A DNA stretch of 64,000 bases, taken from positions 6,473,001 through 6,537,000 of the forward strand of contig CANTUQ010000119.1 of the NCBI GenBank assembly GCA_947683425.1, written 5' to 3'. The number at the start of each line of letters is the position of its first letter. Positions within the stretch are counted from its first letter, which is position 1. Positions 33,150-46,044 of this stretch are shown one piece after another. Below the pieces are notes generated by a model, which saw only the letters and a program-made list of their open reading frames with translations, searched no databases and had not been told where the DNA came from. A program made the position numbers and the translations under genes. Source of the stretch: Excoecaria cochinchinensis (Eukaryota; Streptophyta; Magnoliopsida; Malpighiales; Euphorbiaceae).

Positions 33150-33868
33150 GAGAGGAGAGAAAGAGAGAGCATAATTCTGCCATAGCTCTACCGATCTCTT
33201 CCTCCTTTCCTCTTTTACTTCTTCTTTCTTCCTCTTCCTTTTGCTGCACCTTGATGCTTTCTCTTATAGGTTGTCTTGTTGGTGGATCTTGGTAATTCTC
33301 ATGAGTTTTATTGGTAAGTTAGTGGGTTTTCACTTCTTCTTCTTCATCTTCTTCTTCTAATTTGTTAGATGTGTTCTTAACTTAGGATTTTTGTGTGTTG
33401 TATGGTTCTTGGGTTTTTATGATTAGAAGCACCTACTCGAGATCCCAAGGGGAAAGAAAAGGGGAGTGGGAGCGGAGCTTGCAACTAGGAGCATAGGAAT
33501 TTTCAAGTTTGGGAATTGATTTGAATTTGTGCATTTTTGTGATTTGGTATGTTGAATGATTTTTCTGGAAATTTGAGGATTGATGAGGATTACGTTGGTG
33601 CCAATGTTATGGGTACTAGTTTGATTTATGTTATGATGCATGAATGATGAGTTATTGAAGCAAATGTTAAGTTTGATGAACTTTATTGCAATTTTCTGGG
33701 TTTGTTGTTTTTGGAGAGTTTGATTATGTTAATGCATGATTTTGATTGTGTTAATTGTTGTTAAAGTGGTGCTTTATGTTATTTATGATGATGGAAAGGT
33801 TGACTTGAGGTAAGATGAAGTTTGGTTTGATTTGTGTTTTAGATTGGAGGTTTGGGTGATTTGGGAGT

Positions 33869-33873
33869 GTGAT
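33869..33873. repeat. Left TSD of the non-autonomous element (GTGAT)
   Basis: Matches 45306-45310 perfectly. Confidence 0.95.
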
Positions 33874-36800
33874 TGTAACACCCCCTTCCGACACCCCCGT
33901 TGAAAGGGCGTCGGCGGTTGCGCTACACGGAACAAAGCATACATTCACACATCATAAGCATATGGAAATATGGGGGAATTAAAACTTTTGAGGGCACAAG
34001 GAGATCATGCATTACATCGCACACACACTCGAGCACTAAGCAGAAATATACTGTCATGCAAACATGCATTCATTCAGCGGAAGCATTTAATAGGCAGAAA
34101 AGATACAAAAACTAATCCAAAACGTCAATAGTTGAAAACACTTACATAGCCCAAAAATTACATCAAGATCTTTATATCTATACATATACAAAACATTACT
34201 TAATCACAAAATCCAAAATTACATAAGCTGGTAACAAAATACAGAACTTCTAACTCCTACGTGGCCGACCTTGCAGAAGCGCTACTTGAACTGGACCAAA
34301 CCTGCCACCTGCACGGGAAAAGAGCCCGTGCTAAGCGATAACGCTTAGTGGGGAAAAAACACAACAATAAGGACGACCATTCACAATGGTCGTCAAGGCA
34401 TAACACATTCACAAATGGCATAAGCAATTATTCATAGCATACAGAATCACATACTTGTACAAAATACCATGCATTCAAAAGATTATGTCAATAAAAACGT
34501 ACACATTGCTTTAGTATTCATCTCCTTGACAAAGTCATGCAGTTACTACATTCCTATAATCATATTAGTCGAACTAATACAAACATAAGGTTATACAAAA
34601 TACAAGCATTAACATGCAGAAGTACTTACAATCTCAGACGCATGAACTTACCGAGGAATCAAATATCAATGTCTTACCGTGCGCAGTCACCAGAGATATT
34701 ACACATGCAAAATATCATGCCAGGGTACCCATGCATTAACTGATAACTCAATCGCATGCAACATCATTACCATAATAATAACTATCATGCTAAAAACACT
34801 GGCTACCTAAACATACATTTGTCATGCCATAACACACACATTAACTGAACCCAAGGGAAAGACGACCAACACCCCATATCCACTGTACAACTCTATCACA
34901 TAATATAACATATCATGCCATAAACGCAGAAACGTGACTACATGCCAAAGATGCTACAATAGCTGAGACCAATAGAACATATAGCCGAATATTACATTTC
35001 AAGCATACACTAATACAAAATCAGGTTTTTATGCACTTAAACTTGCCTCAACAACATCCATTACCACACATATGCTTACCAAGGCCGATCCACATGCATT
35101 GTACCCCAAATAACACGTATGTGATCATTCAATCGCCCAGATCACCTTATTACACACACTTATGCACATGCTACCATAATGTTTAACTGTACAGGACCTC
35201 ACTCATATACACATTAATTAACCATATCAATTCGAACTCAGATTACATTCGCATACATAATATTTCATATGCTTATAACCTAACTAATCAAATTCACATT
35301 CTCATACACATAACATAATTAAATATGTTCATGGCATTAGAGCAGTTATGATCACAGTCATACACGTATTAATTTCATTACTTGTATCCACCATTGATGG
35401 CATATAAATACGGTCACAATACGGTATACTTATATACAAATACAAAGATAAATATGCCCAATTCATATGTTCAGGTCATACCCAACCCATTAGGAGATTC
35501 AAAAACACATTCGGATACAAATCTGATCCATATGTCAAAAATCATACTCATACGAATATCACATTCTCTTGGTCAAATTAGATGAAACAAACAGAATACC
35601 TGCTGACTCAAAATAGTGGATAACGAGTAATCTGACAGTGCCTCGCTGGCACAAACAGGCGCACCTTACGGGTACGAATCGAAGTAATCACATTAATTCA
35701 CATTCGAAGCACTTTCACATTAGGGGATCTTAATCAAAATCCAAACACATAAAAGGGTTCGTAAGGAACCAAACATGGACCTGATCAGGGTCCAAACGTT
35801 TAAAGGGCTGCAGCTAACGAAACTCTATTAGGCATGCCTAACTATCCACTTAGTTGACTCGCAGGCTAAATTACACAGTTAACGTCCATAGTTCAATTAT
35901 AACAAATAAAGAATCCACATACTTTGATTAATCGGTACATGCAAATGTCATCCATCTCACTAATATACAGTTCATATTAAAAGACAATGCGGCAAAAATC
36001 CATAATTTAACATCTTAAAAACGTGTGAAACAAATAAGATTTTATTGTAAAAACAGGGTAGGTCACGGTGGTAATCAGATTGGTTGCCACCGTGACATAC
36101 CCAGGGATCTTGGCACAATGCAGGTCTGGGGCACCTCACGATGGTAACCCATTTGGTTGTCACCGTGACATACACAGACCCCCAAAACATAATGCACTAA
36201 TGGGGTACCTCACGGTGGTAACTAAATAGCTTGCCACCGTGACATACCCACTGCTCAGAACAGATTCTAAAGTCTGTATATCTCACGGGGGTAACCAGAT
36301 TGGCTGCCACTGTGACATATTCAAACTCTGGGCAGAATGCATCTAGTTCGTGCATCACGGTGGTAACCAAATTGGTTGCCACCGTGACCCATGCCCAAAT
36401 GCGATTCTCAAGAGTGATTTCCAGATTATTCAAGCCAAAAATCCCAAAACTCTCACTTCAACCAACATATCCTCACTCCAAACATAATATTAAACCAAAT
36501 TAAACATCAATAATTCATGCCATAAACAAAATCAACTCATAGATTCAAAGACTAACATCAATTTACATAATCCATTCATCACTACTCATCATCATTACAC
36601 TCAAGAACACAATCAAGTTCCTCAAACCACATTTGGTCTTCTTAACACTTCTAAAGCAAAACCCAAGACATATGAACCACAAAACACATCATAATCACCA
36701 AGATTTCCAAAAATAAAATATAAACATACAAATACACACAAACTTGATCCTAGAAAAGGAAGGCAAAGACATTCCCAAACCTCATTCGAAGCACAACCCA

Positions 36801-37511
36801 TGAACTCTTCAAGCTTTAATCTTCAATCTAACTTGCCCTTGAGCTCTCTGTCTTGCCACCACAAACTTGTACAAACTAGAACCCAAAGAATTACTCTTAA
36901 CCCAAAAACCCTAACTCAAACAAAACTAGAGAAGAAAGGGAACCCAAGTGCTGTAAATCCAAAAACCCGAACACATACCTCTTAATCTTGTTCCAAAAAC
37001 TCAATCAAAGCACCCTAAGCAAGCACAAAGTCCGGCCAAAAGAGAAGGAGAGGGAGAACAAAGAATGGAGAAGAGAAGAAGAAGGGGAAACGTGAGAGCG
37101 AGGGGAGAATGGGAACCAAAAATTCTGTGTTCCCTCTCTCTCTCTCTTCTTCTTTTCTTCATTCAATGCCCACCAACCTTGCCACATGGCAAGTTCTCAT
37201 TGGACCAAAATTCCACCTTTTGACTTCAAACACCAAGGCACCATAAACTTACCTCACTTGATAACTCTTAACTAGATATTTTCCAACTTTGGTACCAAAC
37301 ACACCACCCACTAGATAATTGCCACAACCAAAACACCCTACAACCATACACCACATGCACACCCAATAATTCCGACACTTAACTTATTTAAATTAATTAC
37401 TTAGCAAATAAATCCTTATTACCTAAATTCCTCATGCATAATTACCGAAATATCCTTCACTTATCCGACTTAGCTTGCCGATTCCAACTAGGCTCAATTT
37501 GGGGTGTGACA
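33874..37511 (-). repeat. 3' LTR (LTR-a) of the non-autonomous element
   Basis: The 3638-bp LTR begins TGTAACACCCCC and ends GGGGTGTGACA. It contains the double hairpin (CTAAGCGATAACGCTTAG, 34331-34348), the short-hairpin string (35600-35870), a five-unit palindrome array (36062-36395) and a CT repeat near 37132. No gene is seen. Confidence 0.94.
36062..36395 (-). repeat. Family-specific palindrome array (TCACGGTGG..CCACCGTGA)
   Basis: Five units are spaced about 73-75 bp apart. Each unit is a 33-36-bp near-palindrome with outer arms TCACGGTGG and CCACCGTGA and an inner AACCAAATTGGTT. The same array is in the other LTR at 43857-44190. Confidence 0.85.
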
Positions 37512-37524
37512 ACTCTTCCCTCCT
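37512..37524 (-). other. Polypurine tract of the non-autonomous element
   Basis: The minus strand reads AGGAGGGAAGAGT before TGTCACACCCC. The inverted repeat GAATTTCG-TCCT-CGAAATTC is kept at about 37530-37549 although no coding function remains for it here. Confidence 0.75.
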
Positions 37525-38254
37525 AAAAGAATTTCGTCCTCGAAATTCACTTACACCGAAAGGATTTTCATCACTACGTTCCCAGTCCCCATCGGACTCA
37601 AACACTTCACTTTCAAACTACTCACTTGCTTACACCCATCACCATCGCTATGCTCATAAATCACTTCCTTACATTCGAACCAAACACGTTCAGCAAATTA
37701 ATCCTTACTCAACTGCATAACAGCAACCAAAGCACAAACACTTCACGTACAAACCACCCGACCTTCGCCGATAGCCACACAAATCCTTTTAATACTTCAA
37801 AGATGTCCATCATGCATGCCGTTCTTCTTTACCAACAATACCTTGACAACTCCAACCTTCTTACATTCACTTGCACGAGATCCCAAAATACTCCTTCTAT
37901 TCACTCAAACCAAACACAGATCACTTCCATTAATAGTTGTTAGGCTCGCCATTTCTACTCTTAACCTTAGTACCTAACACTCCATGTACACCTTGTCAGC
38001 TTTCTCAAAGCTAAACACATATGCAAATGATTTTCATGTATGGTCAAAGGGATAATGATGCAATGAAAATGCGATGACTCATGTATACAGAGTGATGCAA
38101 TTGATGGTATAATGATGCACTTTGTCCCATCCCCATGATTCAATATGCTTTCATTCAAATACTTTTTCTGGAGATAGCTGATAGGTATACAGAGTACTAC
38201 CAAGACCTTACAGAATCCCACTACTCTTCCACCTTAAAGATTCCCAGAACAACC
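37525..38254 (-). other. Internal region without recognisable gene
   Basis: About 730 bp lie between the polypurine tract and the gag remnant. I see no protease, RT or integrase motif in any frame. It may be captured or highly decayed sequence. Confidence 0.4.
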
Positions 38255-38833
38255 TTACTCAAACATATCAAAAGAAAACTTACCAGAAGGCGCTGCGGAC
38301 TCCGCTACTTCACTGCGGTGTGCAACATAACCCGAGGGCACACGGGCGGCTCGAAGCAATTCCTCCATATCTTTTCTAGCTTGCTGAGCTAGATTCTCCC
38401 TCATCTTAGGACAATCAGCAATCTGATGCTCCATACTGCCACATCTAAAGCAAGCACCCATGAATTTCCTACACGAACCCCGATGTCGTTTCTGGCAATG
38501 TTGACATATTGGCGGTACCCACTTCTTCTTACACTTTCCCTCATGTTGTTTCTGACAATGTTGGCACATCAAAGGTTCTTGAATCCTTTTTCCCGTTGAC
38601 ACTTCTCTATCTGACACCTTTCTCTTTTGGGGCACCCTCCGAACAAAATCCTGAGGAATCCGAGGAGCAGTCAACCTATCCAATATTCAAATCAACCCTT
38701 GTACCAATGTCCTATCATCGGAAGCAGGATCGGGATTTCAAACCAAAGGAGGCTCAAAAACATTCTGATCAGCACTAACTGGATTCATACTTTTCGTTGT
38801 CTCGCCCACATTCTTACTAGGATTGGACTCCAT
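38255..38833 (-). pseudogene. Gag remnant with three zinc knuckles
   Basis: The ATG at 38833-38831 begins MESNPSKNVGETTKS, related to the start of the intact gag. Two in-frame TGA codons follow (near 38740 and 38692). After LDRLTAPRIP, matching LERVTAPRAP at residue 60 of the intact gag, the capsid region is missing and the frame jumps to the nucleocapsid. The intact element has one short knuckle plus one classical knuckle. Here the short one is duplicated (CQHCQKQHEGKC, CQHCQKRHRGSC) before CFRCGSMEHQIADC. What remains is an RNA-binding module without capsid or enzymes. Confidence 0.8.
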
Positions 38834-38971
38834 CTAAACACGACACATGATGCGACACATCTGCATTAGGCCAAGACACAAACCGACTCGCATACAAGAC
38901 ACGACACATATCCAACTAGCATGTAAAGACTTGACACTTAACAAACAAGACAACCAGAATCGCCAAACCTA

Positions 38972-38984
38972 GGCTCTGATACCA
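38972..38984 (-). other. Primer-binding site, tRNA-iMet type
   Basis: The minus strand reads TGGTATCAGAGCC, 5 nt (GTTAG) from the LTR end at 38990. The spacing and spacer are the same as in the intact Tekay element. Confidence 0.9.
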
Positions 38985-40073
38985 CTAACTGTAACACCCC
39001 CTTTCGACACCCCCGTTGAAAGGGTACCGGCGGTTGCGCTACACGAAACAAAGCATACATTTGCACATCATAAGCATACAGAAATACGAGGGAATTAAAA
39101 CTTTTGAGGGCACAAGGAGATCATGCATTACATCGCACACACACTCGAGCACTAAGCGGAAGTATACTATCATGCAAACATGCATTCATTCAGCGGAAGC
39201 ATTTAATAGGCAGAAAAGATACAAAAACTAATCCAAAACGTCAATATTTCAAAACACTTACATAGCCCAAAAAGTACATCAAGATCTTTATATCTATACA
39301 TATACAAAACATTACTTAACCACAAAATCATAAATTACATAAGCTGGTAACAAAATACAGAAATTTTAACTCCTACGTGGCCGACCTTGCAGATGCGCTA
39401 CTTGAACCGGACCAAACCTGCCACCTGCACGGGAAAAGAGCCCGTGCTAAGCGATAATGCTTAGTGGGGAAAACACACAGCAATAAGGATGACCATTCAC
39501 AATGGTCGTCAAGGCATAACACATTCACAAATGGCATAAGCAATTACTCATAGAATACGGAATCACATACTTGTACAAAATACCATGCATTAAAAAGATT
39601 ATGTCCATAAAAACGTACACATTGCTTGAGTATTCATCTCATTGACAAAGTCATGCAGTTATTACATTCCTATAATCATTTTAGTCGAACTAATACAAAC
39701 AAAAGGTTATACAAAATACAAGCATTAGAATGCAGAAGTACTTACAATCTGAGACGCGTGAACTTACCGAGGTATCAAATATCAATGTCTTACCGTGCGT
39801 AGTCACCAGAGATATTACACGTGCAAAATATCATGCCAGGGTACCCATGCATTAACTGATAACTCAATCACATGCAACATCATTACCATAATAATAACTA
39901 TCATGCTAAAAACACTGGCTACCTAAACATACATTTGTCATGCCATAACACACACATTAACCGAACCCAAGAGAAAGACGACCAGCACCCCATATCCACT
40001 GTACAACTCTATCACATAATATAACATATCATGCCATAAACGCAGAAACGTGACTACATGCCAAAGATGCTAC

Positions 40074-40078
40074 AATAG
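40074..40078. repeat. Left TSD of solo Tat LTR (AATAG)
   Basis: Matches 42752-42756. LTR-a shows the uninterrupted target CAATAGCTGAGACC near 34966. Confidence 0.95.
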
Positions 40079-42751
40079 TGTAGACACCGGGTCCTGAGTC
40101 AGCCTAGATCGAAGTTACCCTATGATGATAATTGCCTTCACAGGCTTAAAAGGTTAAAAGTGATGGTTTTCTCATCAAATTTGCATTTTAGAGTGAAAAA
40201 TTAGAAAATAATAAAAAAATATGAAAAAAATTAATTTTGAAAAATGGGGGCTTAAAATTATAGTGTTTTTAGTCAATTTATAATTTAAAAATAGAAAAAA
40301 AATAAAAAAAATTTTCGGACCGCGAGTGTCGGGCGCGGCAGCGCGCAGGCGCGCTGGCGCGGGCGCCAGGCGCCCAGCACGCCGACGCCCAGGCGCCCAG
40401 CGCGCTGGGCGCGATTTGGCGACGCGCAGTGTCACCAATGCCGCGCGTCGCTAAAGAGCGACGCGCAGCGTTGCGCGCTGCGCGCCGCACCGCGCGCCTC
40501 TGCGCGCGATTCCCGCCCGAGCTGCGCACGGCTCTCGCCTGGTCGCCGCGTGAGTCCCCGTCGCTCTATAGCGACGGGCGGCGTCCCTCTAGCGACGGCT
40601 CCCTGGCCGTCGGTATAGGGTCTGTTACCCTATTTTCCTTTTTTTCAGCCTTTTTCCGATTTTTTCACCCAAAAAGTCCGTTTTTATCCCAAAATTAAGG
40701 GTTTTTGACTTCAAATAAAATTCCAAAATATTTTTTATAGATTATTAATTAATAAAACTTGATTTTATCCCCAAAAATAAAGGAATTTGAATAAAATTAG
40801 GTTTGTTTTCCTTAATTAAATTAGGGCAACATTTTCTATTCTTTAAATTCTTTATGATGAAAAATCAAAAGGGAGCCTCCACTACATTTTTTTGACATCA
40901 GAATTTCCAGCATTTCTCTTCCTCTTGGATTTTTCTTCTAAGGATTTTGAGATTTCTTTTTTAATTAAAAGGTTTAATTGAAATTGAAAGATCAATTTTC
41001 AATTGTTAATTATTCCAATTAATTTCTTGGTTTTTTCTTCATAAACACAAGAGATTAAACATCACTTTGACATCAATTTCTTTTTAATCTTAGGCATACA
41101 AATCAATTCCTTTGTTTTTCTCCATAAACAAAGAGAATTAATTTAATTGCTAAAATTATTCTTTCAAGCAAATTCTCTGGAAAATCATCACTTTTCCTTC
41201 ATCAAATCCAATACTCTGAGGGTAAATATTCTTGGCTCCATTTCTATTTTATTTTATTTTATTTTATTTATTCATATCCATTTTATTATTTTTATTGATT
41301 TATTTATTGTTTTCATCTATTCATTTGTTGTATTGATCTTATATTTGTTCCATTTGATTGTTTATATATGATTTTATTTTTATTCATGTGAATATTGTTT
41401 TTTTAATTCCTAATATGTAAATAATTTATTTTGATTCCTCATTATTTTTAACATGCATATAATTAATTAATTTAAATTAATCTTTTTTCCATGTAAATAG
41501 TTTGTATTAATTATGAACACATCAATTAACCTTGTTATATATCATTATTATTTTCATCATTCCTTTGTTTACTAATTTTTATCATTGTTACATGATTTTA
41601 TTATCATTTATTTATTTTTTCATTCATTATTTTTCACTTATCATCATTATTTTCATCATGTGTATATTTTCATCATGTACTAATTAATTAACATGTTTTA
41701 TTTTATTTTCATCACATCATTTAATCATTTATCACATATAATCCATGTTTCTCATCTTATTTTGGTTTGTTAATATTTTTTGATTCCATTATCATTCTTT
41801 TCATATCATTTTATTTTATTTTAATTTGTTATTTATTATTTTGTATGTTTAATTGATTTAATTACTAACATTATTTTATTTGTATTTTATTTTTATGTCT
41901 AAACTCATTTTTTGCTTGGGCATTTTTGCGAGCACATCGGGAGGTCCAAAAAGGCTCATTTGGTTCATAGGTTTATTTTCCTTTATTTGTAATATTTTAT
42001 TTAATTTTTACATATAATTTTCTTGTAAAATTATTTATTTAGGCTCGCTAGAAAGAAAATCACAAAAACATTTTTATTAATTAACTTGACATTTTTTTTC
42101 TAAATAAAAGGGGACCAATGTCCTAGTTTTTCATACCCAAATAAATCATTACATCAAAACTGTTTCATAATAAATATGCATGCGAGGACCAATGTTCTCA
42201 CTATTAAAGAATAACCCGTTTTATGCATGTATTTCACTTTTATAAATGGGAGTTGTATTCCGCTCCTAGTGTTATTGTAATTTATTTTTAAATGCTTTAT
42301 TTTGGATTTTGCTTACATTTACCGCTTTTGAAATGAATGAATGCGCCTTCAATTAATTGCATCGTGTGGAGAGACAGCGAATCAATGGTATTAAAATTTG
42401 ATCATAAAATAATCGAGGTAGAAATAGGTGAGAAATCCCGGACCTAGCTCTGGTCTTTGGGCTCGAGAGGTTAGAGGTTATCCTCCAAAATACTTCTTGG
42501 GTCACGAGGCTTTAGCGCTAATCCTAGGCCTCATGGCCTAATATGGATAAAATGCGCAAGTTTTAGGCTCTCCGAGGCGAGAGAAACTTTCCCAATGTTC
42601 TATTGGGTGGCGACTCCATAATACCTCCTTGTTGCCCAACATAGACGCACTTGCGATTCATTTGCAAGATGCCAACGGACCTGCAAATGCCCCGGTCGCC
42701 CACGTGCGGGCGGTCCGAAAGGGCGGCGTTCGGGATTCGGCGCGCGTCACA
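40079..42751 (+). mobile_element. Solo Tat LTR, 2673 bp
   Basis: It begins TGTAGACACCGGG, ends GGCGCGCGTCACA and has perfect AATAG TSDs. The right 450 bp match the primer-site end of the Tat-A LTR in reverse orientation (TGCAAATGCCCCGGTCGCCC), so it is a plus-strand Tat LTR. The left third holds a CG island (40315-40620). The middle is very T-rich, with an (ATTTT)n run near 41246-41270. No internal region remains. Confidence 0.93.
40315..40620 (+). other. Dense CG island of palindromes inside the solo Tat LTR
   Basis: About 300 bp are almost pure G+C with very frequent CG, in an AT-rich LTR. Palindromic pieces include GGGCGCCaGGCGCCC, CCCAGCGCGCTGGG and CGTCGCTctatAGCGACG. Open frames across it are low-complexity and not supported as genes. 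Confidence 0.7.
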
Positions 42752-42756
42752 AATAG
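42752..42756. repeat. Right TSD of solo Tat LTR (AATAG)
   Basis: Matches 40074-40078. Confidence 0.95.
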
Positions 42757-45305
42757 CTGAGACCAAAAGAACATATAGCCGAATATTACATTTCAAGCAT
42801 ACAATAATACAAAATCAGGTTTTTATGCACTTAAACTTGCCTCAACAATATCCATTACCACACATACGCTTACCAAGGCCGATCCACATGCATTTTACGC
42901 CAAATAACACGTATGTGATCATTCAATCGCCCAGATCACCTTATTACGCACACTTATGCACATGCTACCATAATGTTTAACTGTACAGGACCTCACTCAT
43001 ATACACATTAATTAACCATATCGATTCGAACTCAGATTACATTCGTATACATTATATTTCATATGCTTATAACCTAACTAATCAAATTCACATTCTCATA
43101 CACATAACATAATAAAATATGTTCATGGCATTAGAGCAGTTATGATCACAGTCATACACGTCTTAATTTCATTACTTGTATCAACCATTGATGGCATATA
43201 AATACGGTCACAATACGGTATACTTATATATAGATACACAGATAAATATGTCCAATTCATATGTTCAGGTCATACCCAACCCATTCAGAGATTCAAAAAC
43301 ACATTCGGATACAAATCCGATCCATATGTCAAAAATCATACTCATACGAATATCACATTCTCTTGTTCAAATTAGACGAAACAAATAGAATACCTGCTGA
43401 CTCAAAATAGTGGATAATGAGTAATCTGACAGTGCCTCACTGGCACGAACGGGCGCACCTTACGGGTACGAATCGAAGTAATCACATTAATTCACATTCG
43501 AAGCACTTTCACATTAGGGGATCTTAATCAAGATCCAAACACATAAAAGGGTTCACGAGGAACCAAACAGGGACCTGATCAGGGTCCAAACGTTCAAAGG
43601 GCTGCAGCAACGAAACTCTATTAGGCATGCCTAACTATCCACTTAGTTGACTCGCAGGCTAAATTAAACAGTTAACGTCCATAGTTCAATTATAACAAAT
43701 AAAGAATCCACATACTTTGATTAATCGGTACATGCAAATGTCATCCATCTCACTAATATACAGTTCATATTAAAAGACAATGCGTGCAAAAATCCATAAT
43801 TTAACAGCTTAAAAACGTATGAAACAAATAAGATTTTATTGCAAAAATAGGGTAGGTCACGTTGGTAATCAGATTGGTTGCCACCGTGATATACCCAGGG
43901 ATCTTGGAAGAATGCAGGTCTGGGGTACCTCACGGTGGTAACCCATTTGGTTGTCACCGTGACATACCTAAACCCCCAAAACAGGATGCTCTAATGGGGT
44001 ACCTCACGGTGGTGACTAAATAGGTTGCCACCGTGACATACCCACTGCTCAGAAGAGATTCTAAAGTCTGGATACCTCACGGCGGTAACCAGATTGGTTG
44101 CCACCATGACATATTCAAACTCTGGGCAGAATGCATCTGGTTCGTGCCTCACGGTGGTAACCAAACTTGTTGCCACCGTGACCCATGCCCAAATGCGATT
44201 CTCATGAGTGATTTCCAGATTATTCAAGCCAAAAATCCCAAAACTCTCACTTCAAACAACATATCCTCACTCCAAACATAATATTAAACCAAATCAAACA
44301 TCAATAATTCATGCCATAAACAAAATCAACTCATAGATTCAAAGACTAACATCAATATACATAATCAATTCATCACTCCTCATCATCATTACACTCAAGA
44401 ACACAATCAAGTTTCTCAAACCACATTTGGACTTCTTAACACTTCTAAAGAAAAACCCAAGACATATGAACTACAAAACACATCATAATCACCAAGATTT
44501 CCAAAAATGAAATATAAACATACAAATACACACAAACTTGATCCTAGAAAAGGAAGGCAAAGACATTCCCAAACCACATTCGAAGCACAACCCACAAACT
44601 CTTCAAGCTTTAAGCTTCAATCTACCTTGCCCTTGAGCTCTCTCTCTTGCCACCAGAAACTTGCACAAACCAGAACCCAAAGAATTACTCTTAACCCAAA
44701 AACTGTAACTCAAACAAAACTAGAGAAGAAAGGGAACCCAAGTGCTGTAAATCTAAAAACCCAAACACATACCACTTAATCTTGTTCCAAAAACTCAATC
44801 AAAGCACCCTAAGCAAGCACAAAGTCTGGCCAAAAGAGAAGGAGATGGAGAACAAAGAATGGAGAAGAGAAGAAGAAGGGGAAGCGTGAGATGGATGGGA
44901 GAACGGGAACCAAAAATTCTGTGTTCCCTCTCTCTCTCTCTTCTTCTTTTCTTCATTCAATGCCCACCAACCTTGCCACATGGCAAGTTCTCATTGGACC
45001 AAAATTTCACCTTTTGACTTCAAACACCAAGGCACCATAAACTTACCTCACTTGATAACTCTTAACTAGATATTTTCCAACCTTGGCACCAAACACACTA
45101 CCCACTAGATAATTGCCACAACCAAAACACCCTACAACCGTACACCACATGCACACCCAATAATTCCCACACTTAACTTATTTAAATTAATTACTTAGCA
45201 AATAAATCCTTATTATCCAAATTCCTCATGCATAATTATCGAAATATCCTTCACTTATCCGACTTAGCTTGCCGATTCCAACTAGGGCCGATTTGGGGTG
45301 TGACA

Positions 45306-45310
45306 GTGAT
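45306..45310. repeat. Right TSD of the non-autonomous element (GTGAT)
   Basis: Matches 33869-33873. Confidence 0.95.
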
Positions 45311-45921
45311 TTTCTGCAGATTTTCGCGTAAGAGCTGGAAATCACGACTCTATCGCGAGCGCAACACTGTCGCGAGGTTGCGACAGAGCTTGGTGAATTC
45401 AACCCTTGCACATGACCCAGCGGATTTGGGCTGTCGAGCTGACCATAGAAAAAGCTCACTGTCGCGAGCGCGATGTATATCGCGACCCCGACAGAGCACT
45501 TGGCTACCGAGAAAATTTTTCCAGTCCCCTGTGCACGAGCGCGATAGCCTTTATTGGCCTCTCACTATCACGAGCACAACAGTGAGATGTGCTTTTGTCT
45601 CCGCGCAAGCTCGAAGACTACCGCGATCGCGACCTCGAGCAAGTTTTGCCTCTGTCGTGAGTGTGACAGATGTCACGAGTGCGACACCCCTGGCTTCAAT
45701 TTGAGTTTTCTTTTTTGATTTCCAATGTTTAATTTCTAAATTTGTGATGCTTTTAATTTTATACTTGGACTATTTTATGAAGTATATGAATAGAATTGGA
45801 TGTATTATGCATGACCTGCTAGAGTCAATTCAGTGGATAGTTAGGCATGCCTAATAGAGTTCAGTAGCTGCAGCCCTCAGTTCCGTTTTTGACCTTGATC
45901 AGGTCCCTATTTGGTTCCTCG

Positions 45922-46044
45922 TGAACCTCAATATGTTTGGATCTTGTTTAAGATCCCCTCTGTAAAATGTTTTGAAATGAGAAAAATGTGATATTGCTTT
46001 TCGATTCGTACCCGTAAGGTACCGCCATACGTTCACTCGTTATC
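45922..46044 (+). repeat. 123-bp direct repeat, copy 1
   Basis: Matches 46460-46582 with one difference (A versus G in CCATACG/CCATGCG). It encloses a 415-bp insert. Confidence 0.92.

Larger units (their letters stand above)
32833..33873 (+). repeat. 3' LTR of decayed Tekay element, first part
   Basis: It begins TGTCACACCCCGATTTCC, like the 5' end of the intact LTR, and is cut at 33873 by the non-autonomous element. The LTR resumes at 45306 and ends GGGGTGTTACA at 47279. Its total length without the insertion is about 3.0 kb. Confidence 0.9.
33874..45305 (-). mobile_element. Non-autonomous Tekay derivative with a nested solo Tat LTR
   Basis: Two LTRs of 3638 bp each (the right one after removing the 2678-bp nested insertion with its TSD) enclose an internal region of only 1478 bp. 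That region has a tRNA-iMet primer site, a polypurine tract and a gag remnant, but no protease, RT or integrase. It would depend on enzymes from an autonomous Tekay element. TSD is GTGAT on both sides. The first 310 bp of the two LTRs differ at about 16 positions by eye (about 5 percent), mostly transitions, so it is much older than the intact element. It is inserted in the 3' LTR of the decayed Tekay copy. Confidence 0.93.
38990..45305 (-). repeat. 5' LTR (LTR-b) of the non-autonomous element, interrupted
   Basis: This is the partner of 33874-37511. Removing 40079-42751 and one AATAG copy leaves exactly 3638 bp. The double hairpin is at 39447-39464 (one substitution in the arm), the hairpin string at 43400-43660 and the palindrome array at 43857-44190. 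Confidence 0.93.

Noticed and set aside
36062..36395. Evenly spaced repeats that resemble a CRISPR array
   Set aside because: The spacers are themselves related, the locus is in a plant LTR with an identical partner LTR, and there are no cas genes. It is a palindrome array.
40175..40698. Overlapping open frames in the GC-rich block (Arg/Ala/Pro-rich products)
   Set aside because: Open frames on both strands result from base composition. The products are low-complexity with no domain, within a solo LTR.
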